Position numbers and translations under genes: made by a program
Origin: an uncultured Devosia sp.
GTDB lineage: Bacteria > Pseudomonadota > Alphaproteobacteria > Rhizobiales > Devosiaceae
NCBI RefSeq assembly: GCF_963517015.1
Contig: NZ_CAUQDV010000001.1
Coordinates: 2,424,001 to 2,488,000 of the forward strand
Direction: 5' to 3'
Length of the DNA stretch: 64,000 nt
Shown here: one piece after another, positions 36,309 through 44,088 of the stretch
How the letters are laid out: every line of letters starts with the position of its first letter
Numbering within the stretch: the stretch's first letter is position 1
Notes under the pieces: generated by a model
What the model was told of the DNA's origin: nothing
Databases searched by the model: none
The model's input: only the letters and a program-made list of their open reading frames with translations

Positions 36309-36488
36309 ATGAGCAACAAGCCCAAGGATAAGCCGGACGTGCGCAAACCAGATCCCGCGCCGCCAATGCCGGTCAACCTGCCGACCAGTGATGCGGGCAA
36401 TCCGCGGACGACGCCGCTGCGACATGGCGAGGAGGAGCCGCTCGACTACAACCTGCCTCCCGAGCCAAAGAACGACTGGAACCCCTGA
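36309..36488 (+). CDS. proline-rich microprotein 2 (hypothetical)
   Basis: 59 residues: MSNKPKDKPDVRKPDPAPP start, a middle NLPTSDAGNPRTTPLRHGEE and an end DYNLPPEPKNDWNP. Charged, proline-rich, no membrane segment. ATG 36309 has GGAG about 9 nt upstream and starts 3 nt after the preceding stop. The stop (36486-36488) is directly followed by a terminator. The terminal Asn-Asp-Trp sequence is not generic low complexity. Function unknown. Confidence 0.6.
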   Translation: MSNKPKDKPDVRKPDPAPPMPVNLPTSDAGNPRTTPLRHGEEEPLDYNLPPEPKNDWNP

Positions 36489-36493
36489 AACGA

Positions 36494-36519
36494 AAACGGC
36501 GCCCCTTGAGGCGCCGTTT
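36494..36519. terminator. bidirectional rho-independent terminator
   Basis: AAACGGCGCC (36494-36503) and GGCGCCGTTT (36510-36519) with a 6-nt loop, followed by TTTGCTTATT on the plus strand. It sits between the converging proline-rich gene pair and gatB, ending two bases before the gatB stop codon. Confidence 0.88.
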
Positions 36520-36521
36520 GC

Positions 36522-38021
36522 TTATTCGATACCGAGCTTCTGTTTCATCAGCTCGTTGAGGGCCTGGGGATTGGCCTTGCCGCCCGAGGCCTTCATGGCC
36601 TGGCCGACGAACCAGCCGATCATGGTCGGCTTGGCCTTGACCTTTTCCACCTGGTCGGGATTGGCGGCGATGATCTCGTCGATGATGGCTTCGATGGCGC
36701 CGAGGTCCGTCACCTGCTTCATGCCGCGACGCTCGACGATCTCGGCCGGTTCGCCTTCGGGCTCCTCGGCGATGATGACCTGCAGCAGGTCTTTGGCACC
36801 CTTGGAGGAAATGGTGCCGGCTGCGATCAGGTCGACGATGCCAGCCACCTGGCTCGGCTTGATGTGGGTTTCCCACACAGCCAGACCCTGCGAATTGGCA
36901 AAAGCGGCGACGTCCGCATTGAGGATATTGGCCACGGCCTTGCCGTCGCGCCTGGCGTCGCCAAAAGCCACGCAGCTTTCGTAGTAGTCGGCCGTCTCGC
37001 GATCGAGCGTCAGCACCATGGCGTCATAGGGCGTCACACCGTAGTCGGCGATGAAGCGGGCCTGCTTTTCGTCCGGAAGCTCCGGCAGGTGCTTGCTGAG
37101 CTCGGCGATCAGGGCGTCGTCGAATTCGAGCGGGAGCAGGTCGGGATCGGGGAAATAGCGATAGTCCTGCGCGTCTTCCTTGGAGCGCATCGAACGGGTT
37201 TCACCATTCTTGGGATCGAACAGGCGCGTCTCCTGGTCGATTGAGCCACCGTCCTCCAGAATATCGATCTGGCGGCGGGCCTCGAACTCGATTGCCTGGC
37301 CGGCAAAGCGGATGGAATTGACGTTCTTGATCTCGCAGCGCGTGCCGAATTCGCCACCGGGCTTGCGCACCGAGACGTTGACGTCGGCGCGCATGGAGCC
37401 CTGCTCCATATTGCCGTCGCAGGTGCCGAGATAGCGCAGGATGGTGCGTAGCTTGGCGAGATAGGCCTTGGCCTCGTCCGACGACCGCAGGTCTGGCTTG
37501 GAGACGATCTCCATCAGCGCCACGCCAGCCCGGTTGAGGTCGACAAAGCTCATATTGGGATGCTGGTCATGGATCAGCTTGCCGGCGTCGGTTTCCAGAT
37601 GCAGCCGTTCGATGCCGATCTCGACGCGCTCGCCGTCGACGTCGAGCAAGACCGTGCCTTCGCCGACGATCGGGTCCTTGAACTGGGAAATCTGGTAGCC
37701 GGGCGGCTGGTCGGGATAGAAATAGTTCTTCCGGTCGAACACCGAACGCTTGTTGATTTTAGCCTTGAGACCGAGGCCCGTACGAACGGCCTGCCGCACG
37801 CATTCCTCGTTGATGACCGGCAGCATGCCGGGCATGCCTGCGTCGACGAAGCTCACATTGGCATTGGGCGGATTGCCGAATTCGGTCGACGAGCCCGAGA
37901 AGAGCTTGCTCTCGCTGGTCACCTGCGCATGCACTTCCATGCCGATGATGACTTCCCAGTCACCAGTGGAACCCTTGATGAAGCTCTTGGGATTGGGCGT
38001 GCGGGTGTCGATAAGGGTCAT
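36522..38021 (-). CDS. gatB: Asp-tRNA(Asn)/Glu-tRNA(Gln) amidotransferase subunit B
   Basis: Kinase/tRNA-binding subunit of GatCAB, which converts misacylated Glu-tRNA-Gln or Asp-tRNA-Asn to the amide. 499 residues: catalytic cradle with IGMEVHAQVTSESKLFSGS, FGNPPNANVSFVDAGMPG, DRKNYFYPDQPPGYQISQ and MEQGSMRADVNVSVR, then helical and YqeY-like tail domains. ATG 38019-38021 overlaps the GNAT stop in an ATGA. gatA and gatC lie 3-5 kb away in the same direction, so the three subunits are not one operon block. Confidence 0.97.
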   Translation of the reverse strand: MTLIDTRTPNPKSFIKGSTGDWEVIIGMEVHAQVTSESKLFSGSSTEFGNPPNANVSFVDAGMPGMLPVINEECVRQAVRTGLGLKAKINKRSVFDRKNYFYPDQPPGYQISQFKDPIVGEGTVLLDVDGERVEIGIERLHLETDAGKLIHDQHPNMSFVDLNRAGVALMEIVSKPDLRSSDEAKAYLAKLRTILRYLGTCDGNMEQGSMRADVNVSVRKPGGEFGTRCEIKNVNSIRFAGQAIEFEARRQIDILEDGGSIDQETRLFDPKNGETRSMRSKEDAQDYRYFPDPDLLPLEFDDALIAELSKHLPELPDEKQARFIADYGVTPYDAMVLTLDRETADYYESCVAFGDARRDGKAVANILNADVAAFANSQGLAVWETHIKPSQVAGIVDLIAAGTISSKGAKDLLQVIIAEEPEGEPAEIVERRGMKQVTDLGAIEAIIDEIIAANPDQVEKVKAKPTMIGWFVGQAMKASGGKANPQALNELMKQKLGIE

Positions 38022-38503
38022 ACTATCAGGCTCTTGTTCATTCTGACCTTGTCTATTGCATAACCGAGCGGAGTGGAAAACTTTTCACCACGCCAGACGA
38101 CAAGGAATCCGTGCTTTTCATAGAATTGGATCGCTTTGCTGTTTGCAGCAAGGGTTTCGAGCTCCGCGTATGGAGCACCCAATCCAGCCACTTCAGCCTC
38201 GAGTGCGGTCAGCAAGGCCGCACCAACACCACGCCCCTGATAGCGGGGCGCGACCCAGAGGTCGGTGATGACGTGATTCTGATCCTCACGAGCCCCCCAT
38301 CCCGCAAGTTCACCATGGATCTCGGCAACAAGGATCGTTTCGGGCGCGTCGCGGCCAAGTTTCTCGAAATCCGCAAGCAGTGCGTCCCGATCCGCGCGTC
38401 CGTTGTCGTGCTTGCCAAATTCGCTGCCGGCCCATGATTCAAAGCCGAGAGCACCCAGATGCGCGGCTTCCTCTGGCCGCGCGCGCCGAATGATAACGTC
38501 CAT
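38018..38503 (-). CDS. GNAT-family N-acetyltransferase
   Basis: 161 residues with the acetyl-CoA pyrophosphate-binding motif A RYQGRGVGAALLTALE and motif B FYEKHGF. The start MDVIIRRARPEEAAHLG is typical of GNAT folds. Its stop overlaps the gatB start (ATGA), so the two are translated together. The closest neighbour upstream is another GNAT gene 6 nt away; the substrates are unknown. Confidence 0.9.
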   Translation of the reverse strand: MDVIIRRARPEEAAHLGALGFESWAGSEFGKHDNGRADRDALLADFEKLGRDAPETILVAEIHGELAGWGAREDQNHVITDLWVAPRYQGRGVGAALLTALEAEVAGLGAPYAELETLAANSKAIQFYEKHGFLVVWRGEKFSTPLGYAIDKVRMNKSLIV

Positions 38504-38509
38504 TTGGGT

Positions 38510-39022
38510 TCAGTCTTCCTCGTCGATCTCGCCATAGAACGGCTGAAGATGCTTTTCGAGGTGGACGCTCATGAAGGGTTCGTGGGCCATGCGGCCATCG
38601 GGGCGCAGGGCAAGGATGCGATAGCCCTGTCTCTCGTAGAAGCGTACCGCCCGGACATTGTCGGCCGGGGTTTCGAGATGGACGCGCTCTGCGCCTTCGA
38701 GTTCAAGCATGCTTTCCATGCGCCGCAACAAGCGCGAGCCAATGCCATGACCTTGCAGCTCGGGCATGACGAAGAGGAAGGGAATATAGGCGCGGCGCGC
38801 CGAACGTGAGCACCAGCCGACCGCAATGCCGTCCACTTCGGCGACGATGATGCGGCTGAGGGTTTCGGCGACGGCCTGGGCCAGGCGTTTCTGTTCTGCC
38901 TCGCGCATGCCGTCTCGCTCGGTCAGCAGCGGCAGTATGCCGGTTTCCCAGGCGTGATAGGCGATGTCGGCCAGTCTCCTGGCATCAGACTTCTCGGCTT
39001 TGCGAATGCTGATGACGGGCAT
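38510..39022 (-). CDS. GNAT-family N-acetyltransferase
   Basis: 170 residues: VISIRKAEKSDARRLADIAYHAWE start, motif A PELQGHGIGSRLLRRME, and motif B FYERQGY. It is 6 nt from the next GNAT gene and 18 nt from chorismate mutase, all in one direction, forming a chain chorismate mutase-GNAT-GNAT-gatB. The two GNATs are alike in layout but are not recent duplicates. Confidence 0.9.
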   Translation of the reverse strand: MPVISIRKAEKSDARRLADIAYHAWETGILPLLTERDGMREAEQKRLAQAVAETLSRIIVAEVDGIAVGWCSRSARRAYIPFLFVMPELQGHGIGSRLLRRMESMLELEGAERVHLETPADNVRAVRFYERQGYRILALRPDGRMAHEPFMSVHLEKHLQPFYGEIDEED

Positions 39023-39040
39023 GGTGACCTCCGCGACGCG

Positions 39041-39391
39041 TTATCCGCGGCGGCGTGCCGCGATGATGCCCTTCTCGTAATTGATGTTCCAGTCGATCAG
39101 GGTCCGCCACACAAGTTCGGCCTGATCTTCATCAAGATCAAGTGCCAAACTGCGTGTCCGAACCTTGGCAATCACCGCTTCGATACGCGCCGGATCGCGA
39201 GCCTCGTGCGGATCGGTCTTGATCTGGGCCATGCGCGTCACATAGGCGTGGCGCTCGGCAAACAGGGTCAGCAGCGCCTGGTCGACGCGGTCGATTTCGG
39301 CGCGGACGTCATCCTTGGTCTCGCAGGCTTCAGGCTGTTTGTTGGCGGTCACGGGATATTCCAGTCTGGGTTCGTTGTTGCTGGTTTGCAC
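39041..39391 (-). CDS. chorismate mutase (AroQ class)
   Basis: Converts chorismate to prephenate for Phe/Tyr synthesis. 116 residues, all-helical AroQ type: DVRAEIDRVDQALLTLFAER with the conserved Arg and Asp, then MAQIK with the catalytic Lys, and DPARIEAVI with the Arg-Ile-Glu pair; the end (WRTLIDWNINYEKG) resembles the PchB/monofunctional branch. The start is either the GTG at 39391 or a nearer non-ATG codon, since residues 1-20 look like a poorly conserved lead. Confidence 0.85.
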   Translation of the reverse strand: MQTSNNEPRLEYPVTANKQPEACETKDDVRAEIDRVDQALLTLFAERHAYVTRMAQIKTDPHEARDPARIEAVIAKVRTRSLALDLDEDQAELVWRTLIDWNINYEKGIIAARRRG

Positions 39392-39562
39392 CGGCTGGCC
39401 GGCAATTTCAACCGCACGGCTTGCCCAAACGGTTCGGTCGGCGCTATCACGTTCGCATGTCTAGCCAGTTTGAGATTGCCTGAGACCCCGTCCAAAGCGT
39501 GACGGGGCAGAATGAACCAGCCGGTTGCCGGGCGTGATGCCGGCCGCCGGTCCAGTTTGTTC

Positions 39563-39578
39563 GCGGACTGCGGTCCGC
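39563..39578. promoter_or_regulatory. hairpin upstream of the YjhX-family gene
   Basis: GCGGAC (39563-39568) and GTCCGC (39573-39578) around a TGCG loop, 19 nt before the ATG. A second stem CCCCGTC/GACGGGG lies at 39486-39507. Either could be an operator or a leader structure; without a clear promoter this is a positional inference. Confidence 0.3.
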
Positions 39579-39597
39579 CCAAGGCAACAGACTTTCA

Positions 39598-39855
39598 ATG
39601 GATATCTCCCGAGACGAACAGCGCGTGCTCCATGCACTGGCGCAGGGTGGCCGCATAGCGCTGCTCAAGACCGACACCGGCAAGGTAACAGGCCTCGAAC
39701 TCTTCAACCGCGAGGGTTGGCTGATGAACGATTGCAGCCTCCTGCTGTTCAGAAAGCTCAAGGCCAAGAAGGCTATCCGCTCGCAAGGCGGCGGCCCCTA
39801 CCGGATCACCAGGCGCGGTCTGGAGCTGGTGCGCAGCGAGATCGACAACCGGTAA
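39598..39855 (+). CDS. YjhX-family (UPF0386) protein
   Basis: 85 residues matching the YjhX/UPF0386 pattern throughout: SRDEQRVLHALAQGGRI start, FNREGWLMNDCSLLLFRKLKAKKAI core and GGPYRITRRGLELVRSEIDNR ending (regions of residues 4-20, 36-60 and 65-85). In E. coli YjhX is a proposed toxin paired with the GNAT protein YjhQ. Here no partner gene is adjacent; the nearest GNAT genes lie on the other strand about 0.6 kb away. The family is also widespread as a lone gene, so toxin activity is not assumed. Confidence 0.88.
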   Translation: MDISRDEQRVLHALAQGGRIALLKTDTGKVTGLELFNREGWLMNDCSLLLFRKLKAKKAIRSQGGGPYRITRRGLELVRSEIDNR

Positions 39856-39938
39856 CGCTGGGGTTTCCGCTGCAGCAGCAATGATTTGACAAATCCTCCG
39901 CGGCACCGCCCATTGGCAGTGTTGCGGGGGAGATTTGC

Positions 39939-40586
39939 ATGACCAGTTCGATACGCATGGGCGCCATTTTCTGGCTGCTGACGGCAGAGTTCTTTCTGGC
40001 GCAGGCCGTGGCCCAGATGGGGTTCCCGGGCTATTCGCTGTCCCATATGGACATCAGCGCGCTGGGTATTTCGGCCTGTTCCGGTAACGATCCCAATGCG
40101 CTGGGTCCGGTCTGTTCGCCGCTCAACCTAGTGTTCAAACTCGGCATCATCATCAATGGCGCGCTGATTGTCCTCGGCGTCTGGTTCACCCGAAAACTCT
40201 GGCCGCAGGGGCCGCTGACCACGGCGGGGCTCTGGCTGCTGGCCGTGGGCGGCGGTGACGGCAGCATGATGGTCGGGCTGTTTCCGGTCGATATCAACCA
40301 GCCGCTGCATATGATCGGCGCAGTTCTCGCGCTCTGCGTGGCCGGCTTCGGCATGCTGGCGATGGGCGCGGCGCTATGGACCCGGTTCCGGCCCTTCGCG
40401 CCCTATACGCTGGCGACAGGCGTCGTCACGCTGATCGCCTTCGTGCTCTATGGTCTTGGGATCTATCTCGGCCTTGGCCGCGGCACGCTGGAGCGGCTCG
40501 CCGCCTGGCCGCATACGATCTGGTATATCGTGACCGGGGCATTGATCCTGCGCGGGCATTTTGGAACCCGCGCAGAACAGGCCTAG
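39939..40586 (+). CDS. DUF998 integral membrane protein
   Basis: 215 residues with about six hydrophobic helices; DUF998 features include an N-terminal helix followed by GYSLSHMDISALG with the conserved loop CSPLNLVFKLG, and a central GGGDGSMMVGLFPVD near the helix-loop. Good ribosome site GGGGGAG 6 nt before ATG 39939. Function of DUF998 proteins is unknown. The stop is followed at once by a REP-like element. Confidence 0.85.
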   Translation: MTSSIRMGAIFWLLTAEFFLAQAVAQMGFPGYSLSHMDISALGISACSGNDPNALGPVCSPLNLVFKLGIIINGALIVLGVWFTRKLWPQGPLTTAGLWLLAVGGGDGSMMVGLFPVDINQPLHMIGAVLALCVAGFGMLAMGAALWTRFRPFAPYTLATGVVTLIAFVLYGLGIYLGLGRGTLERLAAWPHTIWYIVTGALILRGHFGTRAEQA

Positions 40587-40690
40587 AAGCATTTCACCGG
40601 TTCTTTGAAACGGCGAAACAGCTCTAAGTCTTTGGATTGTCGCATTTTCGAACAGCAAAAGTGTAGCCACTTTTGCTGAAAACGCTCTAG
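40587..40690. repeat. REP-like intergenic element
   Basis: An imperfect inverted repeat AGCATTTCACCG / CGGCGAAACAGCT (about 40588-40624) is followed by a perfect stem AGCAAAAGTG (40654-40663) TAGC CACTTTTGCT (40668-40677) and GAAAACGCTCTAG. The unit fills the whole gap between the convergent DUF998 and hypothetical genes, and its CTCTAG end forms the stop codon of the minus-strand gene. The AAAACGCTC string is shared with the 2422-2470 hairpin. Confidence 0.65.
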
Positions 40691-41070
40691 TGGCGGGTGA
40701 CTTCGCTGAGGGCCGCGGCAATGTGTTCCCATTCGTTGGAAACGCTGGCCGTGGCGCGGCGCTTGCCGGCGCGGCGATACCAGTAATCGGCATTGCCCAT
40801 GTCGGCTTCGATCCAGTGCATAAGCGCATGGACCCAGTCGAAAGCCTGCACGCCTTCCATGGACTGGACGATGTTATGCGCCATTTCCCATTCGGGACCG
40901 ACGCGTAGCTCACCCTTCTTCAGCCACCAAAGGGCCTGGAGCGGCTTGCTCATGTCCTTGGGCGGCTCGGACCAGTCGAGCGTGGTAAAGATATCAACGG
41001 CCATCGGCTTGGTCCCTGTCGGCCCGGACGCAGCGGCGGGCCGCGTCACGACGAGTTTCAACTTATGCAT
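40687..41070 (-). CDS. conserved hypothetical protein
   Basis: 127 residues from ATG 41070 (TTG at 41079 also possible). A variable lead (about 1-25) precedes a compact soluble domain with KPLQALWWLKKGELRVG, WEMAHNIVQSMEGVQAFDWVHALMH and the end GNADYWYRRAGKRRA. The conserved-looking Trp/His-rich core suggests a folded domain; I have seen similar short proteins in rhizobia but know no function. It lies downstream of gatA and its stop codon is contributed by the REP-like element. Confidence 0.7.
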   Translation of the reverse strand: MHKLKLVVTRPAAASGPTGTKPMAVDIFTTLDWSEPPKDMSKPLQALWWLKKGELRVGPEWEMAHNIVQSMEGVQAFDWVHALMHWIEADMGNADYWYRRAGKRRATASVSNEWEHIAAALSEVTRH

Positions 41071-41124
41071 GGGCCGCAAATAGTGCGGAATCCCTGCGCG
41101 ATCAAGTCGCGCGGAGATTCTTGC

Positions 41125-42609
41125 TTACCACCAGGGCTTGGGCGCGAAGTCGCCACCGGCGCTTTTCTCGATGACGCGGGCTGCGGCAAACAGCGTTTCT
41201 TCATCGAAAGGCTTGCCGATGAGCTGCAAACCGAGCGGCAGGCCAGCGCCATCCTTGCCGGCCGGAACGGCAATGCCCGGAAGGCCGGCCATGTTCACGG
41301 TGACGGTGAAAATGTCATTGAGATACATGGCGACCGGATCGGCAGCCAGGGCCTCGTCACCGATGCCAAAGGCGGCGGACGGCGTTGCCGGGGTCAGGAT
41401 GGCGTCGACACCGGCGTGGAAAGCGTCCTCGAAATCCTTCTTGATCAGCGTGCGGACCTTCTGCGCCTTGACGTAATAGGCGTCGAAATAGCCGGCCGAC
41501 AGCACATAGGTGCCGATCATGATGCGGCGCTTCACCTCGCGGCCGAAACCGGCAGCGCGGGTGAGTTCATACATGTCGGTGATGTCCTTGCCGGTGACGC
41601 GCAGACCGTATTTCACGCCGTCATAGCGGGCGAGATTGGACGAGGCTTCGGCGGGGGCGACGATGTAATAGGCCGGCAGGGCATATTTGGTGTGCGGCAG
41701 GGAGATGTCCTTGACCGCGGCGCCTTCGGCCTTGAGCCATTCGAGGCCCTCGGTCCAGAGCTTTTCGATCTCGGCGGGCATGCCATCCATGCGGTATTCC
41801 TTGGGAACACCGATGGTGAGGCCCTTCACGCCGCGTTCGACGGCGGCGGCAAAGTCGGGCACGGCGATGTCGACGCTGGTCGAATCCTTGGGATCAAAGC
41901 CCGACATGGAGGTCATCAGCAGCGCTGCGTCCTCCACGGTGCGGGCGATCGGGCCGGCCTGGTCGAGCGAGGATGCGAAAGCCACCGTGCCCCAGCGCGA
42001 AGCGCGGCCATAGGTCGGCTTGATGCCCACGGTGCCGGTGAAAGCGGCAGGCTGGCGGATCGAGCCGCCGGTGTCGGTCGCGGTCGCACCGGCACAGAGC
42101 CAGGCGGCAACGGCCGCAGCCGAACCACCCGAGGACCCGCCGGGCACCAGATTGGCATTGCTGGCATCGGCGCGGAACGGGCTGATCACCGGACCATAAA
42201 ATGAGGTCTCGTTGGACGAGCCCATGGCGAATTCGTCCATGTTGAGCTTGCCCAGCATGACGGCACCATCGCGCCAGAGATTGGCGGTGACGGTGGATTC
42301 GTATTCCGGCTTGAAGCCATCGAGAATGTGGCTAGCGGCCTGGGTGTGGACGCCCTTGGTAGCAAAGAGATCCTTGATGCCCAGCGGAATGCCTTCCAGC
42401 GTGCCGCCCTCGCCCTTGCCGAGCTTTTCGTCGCTGGCCTTGGCCATGTCGAGCGCCTGGTCCGGCGTCACCGCCACATAGGCGTTGAGCGCTGGATTGG
42501 CGACTTCGATCGCCTTGAGATAGGCGCCGGTCAGCTCGGTTGCGGTGAAGCTCTTGGCCTCGAGCCCCTTGCGGGCTTCGGCAATGCTCAGCTTGGTCAG
42601 GTCAGTCAA
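41125..42609 (-). CDS. gatA: Asp-tRNA(Asn)/Glu-tRNA(Gln) amidotransferase subunit A
   Basis: Glutaminase/amidase subunit of GatCAB. 494 residues of the amidase-signature family: catalytic Lys in GIKDLFATKG, cis-Ser/Ser nucleophile region LVPGGSSGGSAAAVAA, and TDTGGSIRQPAAFTG. It lies downstream of gatC with a GNAT gene in between. Confidence 0.97.
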   Translation of the reverse strand: MTDLTKLSIAEARKGLEAKSFTATELTGAYLKAIEVANPALNAYVAVTPDQALDMAKASDEKLGKGEGGTLEGIPLGIKDLFATKGVHTQAASHILDGFKPEYESTVTANLWRDGAVMLGKLNMDEFAMGSSNETSFYGPVISPFRADASNANLVPGGSSGGSAAAVAAWLCAGATATDTGGSIRQPAAFTGTVGIKPTYGRASRWGTVAFASSLDQAGPIARTVEDAALLMTSMSGFDPKDSTSVDIAVPDFAAAVERGVKGLTIGVPKEYRMDGMPAEIEKLWTEGLEWLKAEGAAVKDISLPHTKYALPAYYIVAPAEASSNLARYDGVKYGLRVTGKDITDMYELTRAAGFGREVKRRIMIGTYVLSAGYFDAYYVKAQKVRTLIKKDFEDAFHAGVDAILTPATPSAAFGIGDEALAADPVAMYLNDIFTVTVNMAGLPGIAVPAGKDGAGLPLGLQLIGKPFDEETLFAAARVIEKSAGGDFAPKPWW

Positions 42610-42645
42610 AATCTTGTCTCTCTCGTTGAAGACGGCGAAATGGCG

Positions 42646-43131
42646 TCAAGCCACCTGCGCCGGAGCCGACAGGGTCAATTCAAAAAAGGCCGACCACTCG
42701 CTATCGGGGTAGTCGAGGAAGGGGCCGCGGGCGGCAAAGCCCGAACGGGTATAGAGGCGATGGGCTTCCGCCATGCCGTCGCCGGTGCCGGTTTCGAGCA
42801 TCAGCGTGGGCAAGCCACGCTCTTTCGCCAGACTGACGATCCGCTCCAGCAACTGGCTGCCGACGCGCTGGCCGCGCACTTCGGGCAGCGTATACATGCG
42901 CTTGACCTCACCCAGCGCGGCGGAATGCACTTTCAGCGCCCCCATGCCGACCGCCCTGCCCGCCTCATCGCGCGCCAAGAACAGTGTCGTGTCGCTATCG
43001 GCCATCTGTTCCACCGTCATCTTGAACTGGAATTCCAGCGGCGACAGCGGCAGCAAATGGTCGTTGAGATGGGCGACGAGCGCGCGCACATCGTCCTGCA
43101 GCGGGGTTTCGATGGCGATGGAGATCGCCAT
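42646..43131 (-). CDS. GNAT-family N-acetyltransferase embedded between gatC and gatA
   Basis: 161 residues: motif A LPEVRGQRVGSQLLERIV, then EAHRLYTRSGFAARGPFLDYPDSEWSAFFEL, whose GPF-DYP-SE signature marks the YsnE/YjdJ-like GNAT subgroup thought to acetylate small amine or amino-acid substrates. Its ATG overlaps the gatC stop by one base (TAATG), so expression is tied to GatC. No evidence points to action on tRNA. Confidence 0.9.
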   Translation of the reverse strand: MAISIAIETPLQDDVRALVAHLNDHLLPLSPLEFQFKMTVEQMADSDTTLFLARDEAGRAVGMGALKVHSAALGEVKRMYTLPEVRGQRVGSQLLERIVSLAKERGLPTLMLETGTGDGMAEAHRLYTRSGFAARGPFLDYPDSEWSAFFELTLSAPAQVA

Positions 43132-43418
43132 TATTCGATCACCTTGGGGACCATGAAGAAATTGTCTTCGGCCAGTGGCGCGTTCTCGACGACGGCCTCG
43201 GCATAGCCGCCATCGCTGATCACGTCGTCGCGGCGGCGCAGGGTCATCGGGGTGACCGAGGTCATGGCCTCGACGCCGTCCACATTGACCTCGGCCAGCT
43301 GCTCGACAAAGCCAAGAATGGCGTTGAGCTCGCTCTGATAGGCTTCCACCTCGTTTTCTTCGATGCGGATGCGCGCCAGGCGCCCGATGCGCTTTACGGT
43401 TGCGGCGTCGACGGACAT
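43131..43418 (-). CDS. gatC: Asp-tRNA(Asn)/Glu-tRNA(Gln) amidotransferase subunit C
   Basis: 95-residue belt subunit that holds GatA and GatB together. The family start DAATVKRIGRLARIRIEENEV and the ending NAPLAEDNFFMVPKVIE (ends typical of GatC) are present. First of the gatC-GNAT-gatA run. Confidence 0.95.
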   Translation of the reverse strand: MSVDAATVKRIGRLARIRIEENEVEAYQSELNAILGFVEQLAEVNVDGVEAMTSVTPMTLRRRDDVISDGGYAEAVVENAPLAEDNFFMVPKVIE

Positions 43419-43503
43419 GGGAAACTCCAGATAGAACGGCTATTCGGGCCGTTATTAGCAATGGGTCGCAGCAAAAGACAATGAAAATGGCGGACGGAGG
43501 CGA

Positions 43504-44037
43504 TCAGACTTCCACAGCCAGCCCCGCCTCGAGCGAAACCAGCCCGCCACCATCGAGCAGATCGCGCAGAACCGGGATGGCCTGATCGACGGCGGCCTCG
43601 TCAGCAGCAAGCGCCAGCAGGCGCGGCGGACGATGTTCCAATAGGGCTTTCCCGCGCGCAACGAGCTGGTCGCCAGTGCCAAACAGGACCACGGTCGCGC
43701 TTTCGGCCCAGCGGCCAAGTGAGGACGGTGCGCTCGTGAGCAGAAGGAGCGGTGCTTCGCCCATGGCGTCGATCACAATCGTGCCCTGCCCGATCGACCA
43801 GAGCTCAACCTCTGGCGGCACTGCACCCTCATCGAGCAGATTGAGCTGCTTGCGCGGCTTCCAGTCGCTGCCGTTGACGTGGGATAGCTCGGCACCGAAC
43901 CCCTCGATGACCCGATCCGCACCACTCACCAGTTCGCGCGCATCGACCTTGGCCGGCGCCTGATCCGGGTCGACCACCAGAATCGCCCCGCCAATATGAA
44001 TGCGGATCGCCGTGCCGCCGAACCAGGTGAGTTTCAT
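43504..44037 (-). CDS. degenerate metallo-beta-lactamase-fold protein
   Basis: 177 residues. The N-terminus MKLTWFGGTAIRIHIGGAIL with VVDP matches the start of UPF0173/UlaG-like MBL hydrolases, where the Gly-Gly here replaces the usual FGH. The HxHxDH metal motif and downstream metal histidines are missing: the sequence continues ADRVIEGFGAELSHVNGSDW instead. The protein therefore probably does not bind the two zincs. It sits next to gatC and divergent from ruvX, where intact MBL hydrolases occur in relatives. It may be a structural or decayed paralogue. Confidence 0.6.
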   Translation of the reverse strand: MKLTWFGGTAIRIHIGGAILVVDPDQAPAKVDARELVSGADRVIEGFGAELSHVNGSDWKPRKQLNLLDEGAVPPEVELWSIGQGTIVIDAMGEAPLLLLTSAPSSLGRWAESATVVLFGTGDQLVARGKALLEHRPPRLLALAADEAAVDQAIPVLRDLLDGGGLVSLEAGLAVEV

Positions 44038-44088
44038 GAAGGTCGTTATCCTGTCGCCAAACCGGGCGGCAGCCTATAGGACAAAGGC

